Source: JAKFEE01 sp036675815
GTDB lineage: Bacteria; Pseudomonadota; Alphaproteobacteria; Rhodospirillales; Magnetospirillaceae
Length of the DNA stretch: 64,000 bases
Direction: 5' to 3'
NCBI GenBank assembly: GCA_036675815.1
Contig: JAKFEE010000031.1
Location: 1 to 64,000, forward strand
The position numbers and the translations under genes are program-made. The notes beneath the pieces were generated by a model. That model was not told the origin of the DNA, did no database searches, and saw nothing but the letters and a program-made list of their open reading frames with translations. Shown in pieces: positions 1 to 10,417 of the stretch. Each line of letters begins with the position of its first letter. Position 1 is the stretch's first letter.

Positions 1-1350
<1,350 letters not shown>

Positions 1351-1384
1351 GGTACCATCCCGACGCGTTCCGCGGGGAGGAGTC

Positions 1385-1597
1385 GTGTCGGCAGGATTGC
1401 GCAAACGTTCGGTGATCATTGCCGGCCATCCGAGCAGCGTGTCGCTGGAACCGGAATTCTGGGAAGCGCTGCGTGGGATTGCCGAGGCGCGCGGCCTCTC
1501 GCTCAACCAACTCGTCACCGAGATCGACCGCGCCCGCACCGGCAATCTGTCCAGCGCCATCCGCGTCTTTGTCCTGCGTGCAGCGAGGACCAGTTAG
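1385..1597 (+). CDS. Small ribbon-helix-helix domain protein
   Basis: A 70-residue basic protein starting at GTG behind the ribosome binding site GGGGAGG. The segment KRSVIIAGHPSSVSLEPEFW followed by LRGIAEARGLSLNQLVTEID matches the RHH_4-type ribbon-helix-helix proteins common in alphaproteobacteria: a short beta strand, then two helices. RHH proteins usually dimerise and bind operator DNA, but this subgroup has no well-established target. In many alphaproteobacteria a gene of this kind sits just after fumC, as here with a 34-base gap, so co-transcription with fumC is likely. The function beyond the fold is unknown. Confidence 0.8.
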   Translation: MSAGLRKRSVIIAGHPSSVSLEPEFWEALRGIAEARGLSLNQLVTEIDRARTGNLSSAIRVFVLRAARTS

Positions 1598-1635
1598 ACA
1601 GTTCAGGTTGATCGACACCCGCCGCTGGCCGGAGA

Positions 1636-1690
1636 GAAGCGCGGACCTCCAGGTCCGCGTACGGAACGCGGAGCTGGAGCTCCGCGCTCC
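1636..1690. repeat. Double-dyad repeat, copy A (55-bp family)
   Basis: Two adjacent 18-bp palindromes: 1641-1658 with arms GCGGACCT/AGGTCCGC, and 1668-1685 with arms GCGGAGCT/AGCTCCGC. They are separated by about 9 bases, and the 3' flank ends in GCTCC. This is the first of six related copies in the window. It lies between the convergent RHH gene and the minus-strand small secreted protein gene, where it could act as a bidirectional transcription end. Confidence 0.9.
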
Positions 1691-1705
1691 AAGCGATCGC
1701 GTCTA

Positions 1706-1843
1706 TCAGCGATCGCCGGGAAAAGCCGGCACCTGATGGCCCTGGTCGTTGAAGGTCTGCGGCAGGCGGTCGCTGCCGGCGGCGTGGACCGGGGCGGCGG
1801 CAATGAGGGCGGCCAGGGCGGTGACGAGGGCAAAGGTCTTCAT
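1706..1843 (-). CDS. Tiny predicted exported protein, 45 aa
   Basis: A short reading frame on the minus strand begins at ATG 1843 behind a strong AAGGAG ribosome binding site. The protein starts MKTFALVTALAALIAAAPVHA, a textbook signal peptide with a likely AHA-type cleavage after residue 21 or 22. A mature tail of only about 23 residues follows (GSDRLPQTFNDQGHQVPAFP and GDR). The good Shine-Dalgarno, signal peptide and clean stop argue that it is real despite its size. It lies 191 bases downstream of the AsmA gene on the same strand and ends 16 bases from the double-dyad repeat. No family is recognised and the function is unknown. Confidence 0.65.
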   Translation of the reverse strand: MKTFALVTALAALIAAAPVHAAGSDRLPQTFNDQGHQVPAFPGDR

Positions 1844-2034
1844 GATTGTCTCCTTCGATGCGTGGGTGATCGTTCACCCGTCGAGGGGGATGTAAAGACT
1901 CGCCGCTCCCGCAACAATCCGGCTATGTTTCACATGTATGTTGCCAAACAGGCAGCAATGGCCAGCCCGCGCGTGATGGCTAGGTTGATCCGCGCTCCAG
2001 GGTCCGATTACGCCTGTCTTCACCCCGCTAGAGG

Positions 2035-5000
2035 TTACCGGCCGAATCGTTGCATCAGCCCTTCCAGCAGCTCCCTCGGCACGCCCTTCTCCTCGGCCTT
2101 TTCCAGGGCGCGGCCGATCTTGTCCTGTTCCAGCACCCGGCCGACGCCCTGGGCCAGCAGCCAGTTCTGCAGCTCCTGGCTGTCGAACGAGCGTTGCGGA
2201 CTGTCCAGCGGCCCCTTCACCAGCATGACGAAGGGCGGCGCCTTGGGATGCTCGGTCAGGCGGAAGACGACGCGGCCGTCGATGGTGTAGGCCGGCAGAT
2301 TGACGGTCGCCACGCCCTGCGCGGTGCCGCCGTTGGCCTGCAGGCCAAGGTCGTTGCTGGTGACGATGCCGTTGGCCACCTTGAACGTGCCGGTGAGGCT
2401 GGAATAGGGGGTGGTGCCACGGTCGTCGCCCATGGCGAGCTGCAGCAGTGCCAGAACGTCCTCGAGCTTGTCGATGTTGGACAGCCGGCGGCTGACGGCG
2501 CCGAGATCGATGCCGTGGATGGTGCCGTCGCGGGAGTCGATGGCGCCCTCCCCACGCAGGCGGCTGACCATCTCGAACCGGCTACGCCCCTCGGTGTGCA
2601 ACTGGAGATTCCCGCTCAGAAGGCCGCTGGTCATGCGGAAGCCGGCGGTGCGGAGAATGGGCTCATGCAGGCGGATCTTGTCGACCCGCAAGGTCATTGC
2701 GGCCTCGCCATCGGCGGAGAGATGCCCGGCCAAGGCAAACTGCCCGTCGAACATCGGCCCGCCGAAACGTTCGACGGCAAGGCGGCCATCCTGCAACGCC
2801 AACACCAGGGCGGCATCGTCGACGCGGAACTTGTCCCAGGTAACCGCCGGGCTGCTGAGCCTCACGGCGGCATTCATGGTGTCGAGCCAGCCGAAATCCA
2901 TAGGATCGCGTGACCACTGCTGGTCTGCGGCGGCTGCCATCGCCGACCCCGGCCGGGGGCCGGGATGGGAGCCGGTGACCTGGGCGACCGGGATGACAGG
3001 CGCGTCGCCACCCAGCCACAGGGGCTGCGGCGCCTGCAGGCTGGCCGCGCGCTCGGCCGGCAGGAATGCATCGACGGCGATGGCGCCCGCGTCGAGTGTG
3101 GCGTCGAGGCGGGGCGTGGCGGTCAGCTCCAGCCGGGCGGTGCCGACCACATTCACCGTCCCCAGCCGGGCACGCAGATCGGAGAACTGCAACGCCGCGC
3201 GATCGCCGCTGATGCGGCTGGCCAGCGCAAAGCCGCCCAGTCGGCCGCTGGCGCGATAGCCGGGGGCGAACAACCGCACCACCTCGGCGAAATCGGCATG
3301 GCTTGCCTCGGTGGTGACGTCATAGCGCGGCGCGGTCAGCGGCGTGGCAATGCTGCCCTGCATGCTGATCACGCCGCCTGCGGTCTCGGCCCGTGCCTCT
3401 ACCGCAAGCGCCTCGGCATTGCCGTCGAGCGTGCCGGTCAAGGCCAGGGCGCCGAGGCGCGCCGCCAGGGGCGGTGTCGGCCAGCCCACCATGCGCAGGG
3501 CCTCGTCCGCCCGCTCGGCCCGCACGCGATAGGTGAGATCGCGGACGGCGAGCGTGTCGCTGCCAATGTCGGCGAGGGCGCCGGCCACCTCGGCGCTCAT
3601 GCCCCGCCCATCGCCGATGGCAAGCTTGCGCAGGGTGAGATCGCGGTCGAACAAGGTGGCGTCGAGCACGATGCCGTGCAAGGTGACGGCGTTCAGCGTC
3701 ATCTGGCCGATGTCGGCCTTGACGTTGGCGTCGAAGCGGGTGAGCAGGGCGGCCCATGCCGGCAGGGCCGGTGCGGCTGCCGGGCGTGTCTCGGTCGGGG
3801 GTGTCGTTGCCGGCATGGCGGTCGGGGCGTTTGCCGCCGGCGCGGCGACGGCGTCGGCAGGCGGCAGATAGGAGTCGACGTCGACCTGATCGATGCGGAT
3901 GTTCGCCCCCAACCCCAGCCGCGCGCCGGGGCGGAGCGTCACCGCACCGGCGAGGCGCGAACTATCCAGCGAGACGTCGAGATCGCTCAGGCGTATGTCG
4001 CGCCCGTCGCCCGATGCCTTGCCGCTGGCGGCGAACAGGCGCAGGCGGTCGGCCGGCACCGCGCTTGCGTCGACATCGAGCCAGGCCAGGATGGCGCGCA
4101 GGTTGTCCGAACCGAGGTCGAAGGTTCCGTCATAGGCGACGCGCTCTTCCGTCTTGCGCAGCGTACCCGAGACGGTGAGTTGCGACGGCCCGGGAATCTG
4201 CACGCTGGCGTGGCGTATGCTCAGCACCCCGTCGCGCCATCCGGCATCCACCTGCGCCTTCCGCAAGGCGGCGCCGCGATAGACCACGGTATCGGCGGTG
4301 ATCTCGGCGTCCACCGTCATGCCAGGCGAGGGGGGATGCTCCTCCGCCGCTATGGCGGGCGCCGCAGCGGGCGCCGGCGTCTGCGGCTGGGCTGACGGGG
4401 GCACCGGTTCACCGGACGGCGGCGGCGACGCCAGCCACCGATCGAGATCCAACCCCGCCATGACCAGCGTCATCTGCGCCCGGCGCGGTGCGCTCAGGGC
4501 CATGGTCGCCGTGCCGCGGGCGTGGCTCTTGCCAATTCGCAGATCGGCGTCGTCGACGACCAGTTCGGCGGTGTCGCCTTCTATCTGTGCGTCGAAGGCA
4601 AAACCGGCAGCCGCCGCGGCGGGCAGCCCAACGTCGGCAAGCCGCTTCAGCAGCGCGGCGAAATTGTCGCCCTCCACCGTGGCCTTGCCGCGAAAGCGAT
4701 GCCGCTCTCCCGTTCGCTCGACGTGCCCGGACACCTTGGCCTCGGACGGGGTCTCGGCGATGTGCAGGGCCAGCGACACCGGTATCGAGTCGGTCGAGAG
4801 ATCGCCGGTGGCCGCCTTCACGTCGATGCGGGTGCCGCGCCAGTCGAAGGCGCCATCGACGCGAAACGGGCCCATGCCGCCGCTGCCCGTCAGTTCGCCA
4901 TCGACGTCGGCCAGTTCGGCAATGGCCGCCTCGCCGCGCTGCACGACGATGCGGCCGTCGGTGACGACCAGGCGGCGTAGCAGGAATTCCGCAGCGTCGG

Positions 5001-5442
5001 ATGGCGGTTCGCCGGGCCTCGGCGATGCGGCGGGGCCGGCTGCCTCGGCGCGGTCCGTTGCCCGTTCCTGCGTCGCCGCGCCATCGGGTACAAGGACGCG
5101 CACCACCGGCGCCACCAGCACCAGCTCCTCGGCATGGGCGCGGCCACGCAGCAGCGGCAGGAGCGCCAGGCGCAGGCGTAGAGCGTCAAGGGAGGAGAGA
5201 TCGACCGGCACGCCGCCTGCCGCCGGCCCAATCCGCACCTGTTCGGCGGTCAGGGTGGGGCGCGGCAGCAACGACAGCGACAGATCCCCGGCGATGTGCA
5301 CCTCGCGGCCGAGGCTGCGGCCGAGGCGCTCGGCGATGGTGGCCTTGTAGCTGTTCCAGTCGATCAGCGTCGGCAGCAGCAGGACGGCGGCTGCGAGCAG
5401 GACGATGACGGTGCCGGCGACGATCAGCAGGATCTTTTTCAC
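2035..5442 (-). CDS. AsmA family protein
   Basis: A 1135-residue inner-membrane-anchored periplasmic protein. The GTG start is chosen because GGAGGT lies just upstream and the protein then begins with a positively charged tip and a single hydrophobic helix (about residues 4-26). The segment LIDWNSYKATIAERLGRSLGREV is the hallmark of the AsmA N-terminal domain. A Pro/Ala-rich linker lies around residues 345-370 and another around 540-565. The C-terminal part resembles the AsmA_2 domain. AsmA-like proteins belong to the bridge-like lipid-transfer repeat group and affect outer-membrane lipid homeostasis in enterics; that role is family knowledge, not shown here. It is a single gene, transcribed towards the small secreted protein. 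Confidence 0.92.
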   Translation of the reverse strand: MKKILLIVAGTVIVLLAAAVLLLPTLIDWNSYKATIAERLGRSLGREVHIAGDLSLSLLPRPTLTAEQVRIGPAAGGVPVDLSSLDALRLRLALLPLLRGRAHAEELVLVAPVVRVLVPDGAATQERATDRAEAAGPAASPRPGEPPSDAAEFLLRRLVVTDGRIVVQRGEAAIAELADVDGELTGSGGMGPFRVDGAFDWRGTRIDVKAATGDLSTDSIPVSLALHIAETPSEAKVSGHVERTGERHRFRGKATVEGDNFAALLKRLADVGLPAAAAAGFAFDAQIEGDTAELVVDDADLRIGKSHARGTATMALSAPRRAQMTLVMAGLDLDRWLASPPPSGEPVPPSAQPQTPAPAAAPAIAAEEHPPSPGMTVDAEITADTVVYRGAALRKAQVDAGWRDGVLSIRHASVQIPGPSQLTVSGTLRKTEERVAYDGTFDLGSDNLRAILAWLDVDASAVPADRLRLFAASGKASGDGRDIRLSDLDVSLDSSRLAGAVTLRPGARLGLGANIRIDQVDVDSYLPPADAVAAPAANAPTAMPATTPPTETRPAAAPALPAWAALLTRFDANVKADIGQMTLNAVTLHGIVLDATLFDRDLTLRKLAIGDGRGMSAEVAGALADIGSDTLAVRDLTYRVRAERADEALRMVGWPTPPLAARLGALALTGTLDGNAEALAVEARAETAGGVISMQGSIATPLTAPRYDVTTEASHADFAEVVRLFAPGYRASGRLGGFALASRISGDRAALQFSDLRARLGTVNVVGTARLELTATPRLDATLDAGAIAVDAFLPAERAASLQAPQPLWLGGDAPVIPVAQVTGSHPGPRPGSAMAAAADQQWSRDPMDFGWLDTMNAAVRLSSPAVTWDKFRVDDAALVLALQDGRLAVERFGGPMFDGQFALAGHLSADGEAAMTLRVDKIRLHEPILRTAGFRMTSGLLSGNLQLHTEGRSRFEMVSRLRGEGAIDSRDGTIHGIDLGAVSRRLSNIDKLEDVLALLQLAMGDDRGTTPYSSLTGTFKVANGIVTSNDLGLQANGGTAQGVATVNLPAYTIDGRVVFRLTEHPKAPPFVMLVKGPLDSPQRSFDSQELQNWLLAQGVGRVLEQDKIGRALEKAEEKGVPRELLEGLMQRFGR

Positions 5443-5470
5443 GAATCGACCTCCGCCGCGCAGTCTAGCC

Positions 5471-6628
5471 CTACTCCTCGCGTCGACCTAGGAAGATGCT
5501 GATGCCTTGCCAGGACGGCAGATGGTCGGCAAAGGCCTTGAGGACGACGAGCAGCGGCACCGCCAGCAAGGCGCCGACGATGCCCCACATCCAGCTCCAC
5601 ACCACCAACGACACGAAGACCAAAGCAGGGTTGAGCGTCAGGCGGTGCCCCACCATCGCCGGCGTTATCAGATTGGCCTCGAGGCTGTTGACGACGAAGA
5701 ACAGTCCCGGCGCCAGCAGCGCATGGCCGATGTCGTCGAAGGCGAGCAGCCCGACGAAGCCGAGGATGGCGATGGTGGCCATCGCCCCGGCATAGGGGAT
5801 GTAGTTCAACACCCCGGCGACCACCCCCCACAGCGCCGGATTGGGCATGCCGATGGCCCACATCGCCAGCCATGTCACCGTGCCGACGCCGGCATTGATG
5901 ATGGTGGTGGTGACCAGGTAGGTGGTGACGTCGTCCTGCACGGCGTGCATGATGCTCACCGTCTGGCGCTTGCCCTGGCTGCTCGACATGGCCTTGACCA
6001 GCCGGCGCATGAAGGTGTTGCCCGAGGCCAGCAGGAAATACAGCAGCACGATGACGATGAACGTTTGGGTCAGCAGCGTCGTGGTGCCGATGACGAAGAT
6101 TTCGCTCCAGCTTTGGCGCTCGATTCTGACCAGGCCGCGCTGCGATTCCGGCGCCACTTCTTCGGCCAGGCGCTCGACCTGCTTGGTCGCCTCTTCCACC
6201 GGCTGTTTCAGCGAGCGGATTTTCTCGCCGATCTCGGCCATGTTTTGCGGTGCCTGCTCGATCCAGCCCGCCGCCGGTTCGGCCAGCGCGTAGACGGCAT
6301 AGCCGACCACGGACAGCAGTGCCAGGATGACGACGGCGGCGCCGAGCGGCTCCGGCAGGTGCAGGCGTCGGAGACGATAGACCAGCGGCGACAGCAGCAG
6401 GTTCAGCAAGATCGCCAAGACCAGCGGCAGCACCACGCCCTGGGCCAGATACAGCGTGAAGCCGATCATCAGCACCATGATCACCACCAGCACCGCGCGC
6501 TGCGGCTGCATGGTGTCAGGCACGCTCTCCGGAAGGGTCTGCGTCTGCTCCGGCGCGCCCGCCTTCGCCTCCGTCGCCTGCGCCTCGGAGGTGGCGGGAG
6601 CTGCCAGATCGCCCTGGGTCGGTGTCAT
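5471..6628 (-). CDS. AI-2E/PerM family membrane permease
   Basis: A 385-residue polytopic membrane protein. After a ~40-residue charged N-terminal tail come two close hydrophobic segments (ALVVIMVLMIGFTLYLAQG and VLPLVLAILLNLLLSP). A further segment (VVILALLSVVGYAVYAL), an amphipathic helical region rich in Glu/Gln, and a C-terminal cluster of four or five helices containing PNPALWGVVAGVLNYIPYAG follow. That PNxxLWGxxxxxLnfIPyvG pattern is diagnostic of the AI-2E transporter superfamily. Members include TqsA (autoinducer-2 export) and PerM, but most are uncharacterised, and substrate cannot be inferred here. It ends 28 bases upstream of the AsmA start on the same strand, so the two may be co-transcribed. 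Confidence 0.9.
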   Translation of the reverse strand: MTPTQGDLAAPATSEAQATEAKAGAPEQTQTLPESVPDTMQPQRAVLVVIMVLMIGFTLYLAQGVVLPLVLAILLNLLLSPLVYRLRRLHLPEPLGAAVVILALLSVVGYAVYALAEPAAGWIEQAPQNMAEIGEKIRSLKQPVEEATKQVERLAEEVAPESQRGLVRIERQSWSEIFVIGTTTLLTQTFIVIVLLYFLLASGNTFMRRLVKAMSSSQGKRQTVSIMHAVQDDVTTYLVTTTIINAGVGTVTWLAMWAIGMPNPALWGVVAGVLNYIPYAGAMATIAILGFVGLLAFDDIGHALLAPGLFFVVNSLEANLITPAMVGHRLTLNPALVFVSLVVWSWMWGIVGALLAVPLLVVLKAFADHLPSWQGISIFLGRREE

Positions 6629-6697
6629 TCACCGGATGTGTGGCCGCCATCGGCGGCGCCCAAGGGCCGCCCCCATCGGGAGTAGTATGGTGTGCCG

Positions 6698-8101
6698 TCA
6701 CGACGGCGGCAGGCGCACCATTTTGCCGGGATTGAGCAGGCCCTGCGGGTCGAGGGCGCGTTTGATGGCACGCATGACCTCGACCGCCTCGCCGTGCTCG
6801 TCCTCGACGTAGGCGATCTTGCCCTGGCCGACGCCATGCTCGCCGGTACAGGTGCCGTCGGCGGCTAGCGCGCGATCGACCATGCGCCGCGAGATGGCCT
6901 TGGCCTCGGCGATGTCGGCCGGGTTGTCGGGATCGACCAGCAGCACGGTGTGGAAGTTGCCGTCGCCGACATGGCCGACGATGGCCCCTTTGAGCTGGCT
7001 GGCGGCGATGTCTGCCTGGGTGGCCCGTACCGCATCGGCGAGGGCCGAGATCGGCACGCACACGTCGGTTGTCCAGGCGCGCTTGCCCGGATCGAGGGTC
7101 AGCGAGGCGTAATAGGCATCGTGACGCGCCTGCCACAGCTTGCTGCGGTCTTCCGCCTGAGCCGTCCACTGGAAATCGGTGCCGCCGTACTCGCCGGCGA
7201 TGGCCTGCACCATCTCCGCCTGCTCGGCCACGCCGGCGGCCGAGCCGTGGAATTCGAAGAGCAGGGTCGGCTTGGCGGCGTAATCGAGCTTCGAGTAGCG
7301 CGCGATGGCACCCATCATGATGTCGTCGAGCAACTCGATCCGCGCCACCGGGATGCCGGCCTGGATGGTGTTGATCACCGTGTCGACGGCCTCGGCGAGC
7401 GAGGGGAACTGGCATATCGCCGACGAGATGGCTTCGGGAATGCCGTAGAGGCGCAAGGTGACCTCGGTGATGATGCCGAGCGTGCCTTCCGAGCCGACGA
7501 ACAGCCGGGTGAGGTCGTAGCCGGCCGACGACTTGCGTGCCCGGCGCGCCGTGCGGATGACTCGGCCGTCGGCCAGCACCACGGTCAGCGCCAGTACGTT
7601 CTCGCGCATGGTGCCGTAGCGCACGGCATTGGTGCCCGAGGCCCGCGTCGCCGCCATGCCGCCCAGCGAGGCGTCGGCGCCGGGATCGATGGGGAAGAAC
7701 AGGCCGGTGTCGCGCAGATGCTCGTTGAGCTGCTTGCGGGTCACGCCGGCCTGCACGGTGACGTCCATGTCCTCGGGATGCACGGCGACGATCTTGTTCA
7801 TCTGCGACAGGTCGATGCACACGCCGCCATTGACCGCCAGCACGTGCCCCTCCAGCGAGGTGCCGGTGCCGAAGGCGATCACCGGCACGCCGCGGCCGGC
7901 GCATACCTGGACCACCGCCGCCACCTGGTCGGTGGAGTGGGCGAAGACCACCACGTCCGGCGGTGCCGGCGTGTGATAGGATTCGTCCCGCCCGTGCTGC
8001 TCACGCACGGCGCGCGCCGTGCTCACGCGCTCGGCCCCACAGATGGCCTGGAGTTCGGCGATGAGGGCGGGGTCGGGCTGGCGCAAGCTGTCGGCGGTCA
8101 T
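6698..8101 (-). CDS. FAD-linked oxidase, D-lactate/glycolate dehydrogenase type
   Basis: A 467-residue flavoprotein of the FAD_binding_4 plus FAD-oxidase C-terminal family (GlcD/LDHD group). The N-terminal PP-loop region contains VPVIAFGTGTSLEGH. The central region has PGADASLGGMAATRASG and FVGSEGTLGIITE, both flavin contacts. The C-terminal half has VGHVGDGNFH, the metal/substrate histidine motif, and a GTCTGEHGVGQGK segment typical of D-lactate dehydrogenase (cytochrome). It probably oxidises D-lactate or another 2-hydroxyacid and passes electrons to the respiratory chain. An earlier in-frame ATG at 8146 exists, but 8101 has GGGAG eight bases upstream and gives the family's usual N-terminus. 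No glcE/glcF partners are adjacent, which favours the single-subunit D-lactate dehydrogenase type. Confidence 0.92.
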   Translation of the reverse strand: MTADSLRQPDPALIAELQAICGAERVSTARAVREQHGRDESYHTPAPPDVVVFAHSTDQVAAVVQVCAGRGVPVIAFGTGTSLEGHVLAVNGGVCIDLSQMNKIVAVHPEDMDVTVQAGVTRKQLNEHLRDTGLFFPIDPGADASLGGMAATRASGTNAVRYGTMRENVLALTVVLADGRVIRTARRARKSSAGYDLTRLFVGSEGTLGIITEVTLRLYGIPEAISSAICQFPSLAEAVDTVINTIQAGIPVARIELLDDIMMGAIARYSKLDYAAKPTLLFEFHGSAAGVAEQAEMVQAIAGEYGGTDFQWTAQAEDRSKLWQARHDAYYASLTLDPGKRAWTTDVCVPISALADAVRATQADIAASQLKGAIVGHVGDGNFHTVLLVDPDNPADIAEAKAISRRMVDRALAADGTCTGEHGVGQGKIAYVEDEHGEAVEVMRAIKRALDPQGLLNPGKMVRLPPS

Positions 8102-8165
8102 GAACGTGGCTCCCTGGATCAAAGGATTGGCAAGTGGTTGGCCCACGGGCGGTCAGTCTATTCTT

Positions 8166-8453
8166 CTATTCTTCCGACGGTGTCCACTGCTGGGCGCCAT
8201 GCAGAATCCGCAGCACCTCGATCTGTTCGGCGCTGACCTGATAGACGATAATCCATGGCAGTGGTGCGAGCACCAACTCCCGCGTCGCCCTTGCCTTGCC
8301 AGGCCGGCCACGATGGGGAAACGCAACGAGGCTCCGGACGGCGTCGTCGATGCGACTTGCCACTCGTGACGCGGCGACCGGATCAGTCTCCGCCGTATAG
8401 GCGACAATGTTGCCGAAATCGGCCGAAGCCCGGTGCGCCCACTGTATTATCAT
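8166..8453 (-). CDS. RelE/ParE-family toxin
   Basis: A 95-residue protein starting MIIQWAHRASADFGNIVAYT. The following AASRVASRIDDAVRSL, HRGRPGKARATRELVL, PWIIVYQVSAEQIEVLRILHGAQQW segments give the ParE/RelE-fold pattern: an N-terminal helical hairpin, then a beta sheet with the RELVL and YxxxxxxIxVLRIlHGaqxW strands. The ATG at 8453 overlaps the antitoxin stop codon in an ATGA, which fixes the start and indicates translational coupling. Longer in-frame extensions run into the antitoxin gene and are rejected. ParE members poison gyrase and RelE members cleave mRNA; the sequence alone does not decide which, though the C-terminal HGAQQW resembles ParE-type plasmid toxins. Confidence 0.9.
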   Translation of the reverse strand: MIIQWAHRASADFGNIVAYTAETDPVAASRVASRIDDAVRSLVAFPHRGRPGKARATRELVLAPLPWIIVYQVSAEQIEVLRILHGAQQWTPSEE

Positions 8454-8689
8454 CCAAAGCGACGCCGCATTTCCGCCATCACTTCCTCGTGCGACACGAC
8501 ACGTCCCTCTGCAACATCCTTCCGCGCCAGTTCCACCTGCTCGATGAACCACTTATCGTACTCGACCAGACGGCGAAGGGCTTCGCCGACCAGCGCAGGC
8601 GGAGTGATGCCCCGTGACTCGGCGATCTTCTCGACCTGATCCAGCAGTTCCTCGTCCGCTTCGGCCCTGATGGTGACTTCGCGTGGCAT
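8450..8689 (-). CDS. CopG/ParD-like ribbon-helix-helix antitoxin
   Basis: A 79-residue acidic protein. Residues 1-45 (MPREVTIRAEADEELLDQVE and onward to ALVGEALRRLVEY) form a ribbon-helix-helix DNA-binding domain. The C-terminal helix, with WFIEQVELARKDVAEGRVV and HEEVMAEMRRRFG, is the typical toxin-wrapping tail of ParD/RelB antitoxins. A GGAGG ribosome binding site precedes the ATG. It comes first in the pair and overlaps the toxin by four bases, the usual antitoxin-toxin order with autoregulation by the RHH domain. The 89-base gap to the DNA ligase stop contains its likely promoter/operator. Confidence 0.9.
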   Translation of the reverse strand: MPREVTIRAEADEELLDQVEKIAESRGITPPALVGEALRRLVEYDKWFIEQVELARKDVAEGRVVSHEEVMAEMRRRFG

Positions 8690-8778
8690 GGTTCGCCTCC
8701 GTGTACCTGAACCAGTTTAATGCCTCCGCGGCCTGCTAGTCACCGCTCCAATTCGTCGCCCGGCTGAGGCGGCGCGTC

Positions 8779-10344
8779 TCACGTCACCAGCCGCTGCAGC
8801 TCGTCCAGCCGGTCGGCCTCGGCCGCCGGCTTGTCCCAACGGATGCGGTGGACGCGCGGGAAGCGCATGGCGACCCCCGAACGGTGGCGGCCCGAGCGGT
8901 GGACGGAATCGAAGGCCACTTCCAGCACGAGGCCGGGCCGCACCTCGCGCACCGGACCGAAGCGGTTGATGGTATTGGCGCGGACCCAGCGGTCGAGGGC
9001 TAGCAGCTCCTCGTCGGTGAAGCCGAAATAGGCCTTGCCCACCGGCACCAGCTCGTCGCCGCGCCACGCCCCGAAGGTGTAGTCGGAATAATAGCTCGAG
9101 CGCTTGCCGCTGCCGCGCTGGGCATACATCAGGACGGCATCGAGGGTCAGCGGATCGCGCTTCCATTTGAACCACGGCCCCTTGGTCCGGCCGGGCAGAT
9201 AAGGCGCGTCCTTGTCCTTCAGCATCAATCCCTCGATCGCGCGTTCGCGCGCCTCGGCCCGCAGCCGGGCGAGGTCCCGCCATGAGGCGAAGCCCAGCAG
9301 CGGTGACAGGTCCATCCGTGGCCGCGGCTTGGCGAACCAATCCTCGAGCCGGCGCCGGCGCTGGCGCCAGGCCAGTGGCCGCAAATCCTCACCGTCGCAC
9401 AGCAGCATGTCGTAGACCCGCACGTGCGCCGGGTAGTCGCGCAACACGCGCGGGGTGATCGTCTTGCGGTTCAGGCGCTGCTGCAGGGCATTGAACGGCG
9501 CCGGTTCGCCTTGCGGCGTCATGACCAGCAATTCGCCGTCGATCACCGCATCGAAGGTGGCCACGTCGAGGATTTCCGGGAAGGCGGCGCCGATGTCGTC
9601 GCCGGTGCGCGAGAACATGCGGCGCTCGCCGCCGCGGCAGCCGAGTTGGACGCGAATGCCGTCCCATTTCCACTCGGCGGCATACCGGGTGGGGTCGATC
9701 GCGGCCAGCGCCGCCTCGTCGATGGCGGTGGCCAGCATGAACGGGCGGAAGGTGGCGGTCTCCTCGACGCCGGGCTTGGCACCGCGCCCCTCGGCCCAGG
9801 CGAACAGCGCCGCATAGGGTGGCCGCACGCCATGCCAAACCTCTTCGACGGCGGCAACGTCGAGCCCGCCCCAGGCGGCGAGGGCGGTCTTGGCCAGGCG
9901 TGCCGACACGCCGACGCGCAGCTCGCTGGTGATCAGCTTGAGCAGCGCCCAGCGCCCGGTGGTGTCGAGGGCATCGAGCCAGCCCTCCAGGATCGGCGGC
10001 ACCGCCTCACGCCCGGCCAGGCGCAGCATCTCGACGATCTCGCCGAGGGCGGGGACGTGATTTGCCCCAGGCTTGGCCGGCCACACCAGCGCCACCGTCT
10101 CGGCCAGGTCGCCCACATAGTCCCAGGAATAGGCGAACAGCACCGGGTCGACGCGCGACAGCACCAGGTCGCGCACCATGGCCGGCTTGGCATGAGGGAA
10201 ATCGAGGGCGCCGGTGAGCGCGGCCAGCGCATAGCCGCGATCGGGGTCCGGGGCGTGGGCGAAATAATCCTGGATGAGCCGCAGTTTTTCGTTGCGACCG
10301 TGGGTGTAGGACAGCGCATCGAGGAGTTCCGCGAAGGCTTTCAC
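8779..10344 (-). CDS. ATP-dependent DNA ligase, ligase-associated DNA repair set
   Basis: A 521-residue ATP-dependent DNA ligase that seals nicks using an enzyme-adenylate. The N-terminal ~200 residues are the DNA-binding domain. The nucleotidyl-transfer core follows with motif I AEWKWDGIRVQ (adenylated lysine near residue 226), motif III-like SRTGDDIGAAFPEI, motif IV IDGELLVM and motif V EGLMLKDKDAPY-LPGRTKGPWFKWKR. The C-terminal OB domain contains LVLEVAFDSVHRSGRHRSGV. The GTG start at 10344 has GGAGG just upstream; a longer frame begins inside the preceding exonuclease gene and the repeat, so it is rejected. The family matches the bacterial 'ligase-associated DNA damage response' ligase, paired here with the exonuclease gene 73 bases upstream. 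Confidence 0.94.
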   Translation of the reverse strand: MKAFAELLDALSYTHGRNEKLRLIQDYFAHAPDPDRGYALAALTGALDFPHAKPAMVRDLVLSRVDPVLFAYSWDYVGDLAETVALVWPAKPGANHVPALGEIVEMLRLAGREAVPPILEGWLDALDTTGRWALLKLITSELRVGVSARLAKTALAAWGGLDVAAVEEVWHGVRPPYAALFAWAEGRGAKPGVEETATFRPFMLATAIDEAALAAIDPTRYAAEWKWDGIRVQLGCRGGERRMFSRTGDDIGAAFPEILDVATFDAVIDGELLVMTPQGEPAPFNALQQRLNRKTITPRVLRDYPAHVRVYDMLLCDGEDLRPLAWRQRRRRLEDWFAKPRPRMDLSPLLGFASWRDLARLRAEARERAIEGLMLKDKDAPYLPGRTKGPWFKWKRDPLTLDAVLMYAQRGSGKRSSYYSDYTFGAWRGDELVPVGKAYFGFTDEELLALDRWVRANTINRFGPVREVRPGLVLEVAFDSVHRSGRHRSGVAMRFPRVHRIRWDKPAAEADRLDELQRLVT

Positions 10345-10362
10345 ATCCCCTCCGCCAAATAT

Positions 10363-10394
10363 CTCCCTCTCCCCTCGGTGCGGGGGAGAGGGGG
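10363..10394. repeat. Short GGGAGAGGG hairpin repeat between exonuclease and ligase
   Basis: CCCTCTCCCC (10365-10374) faces GGGGGAGAGGG (10382-10392) across a 7-base loop. It is the same sequence family as the copies at 25063-25199, 54070-54189 and 57598-57621. It lies wholly in the 73-base gap between the exonuclease stop and the ligase start, where it could stabilise one part of a shared transcript. Confidence 0.8.
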
Positions 10395-10417
10395 TATTGG
10401 AATGGCACGGTGGCCGC

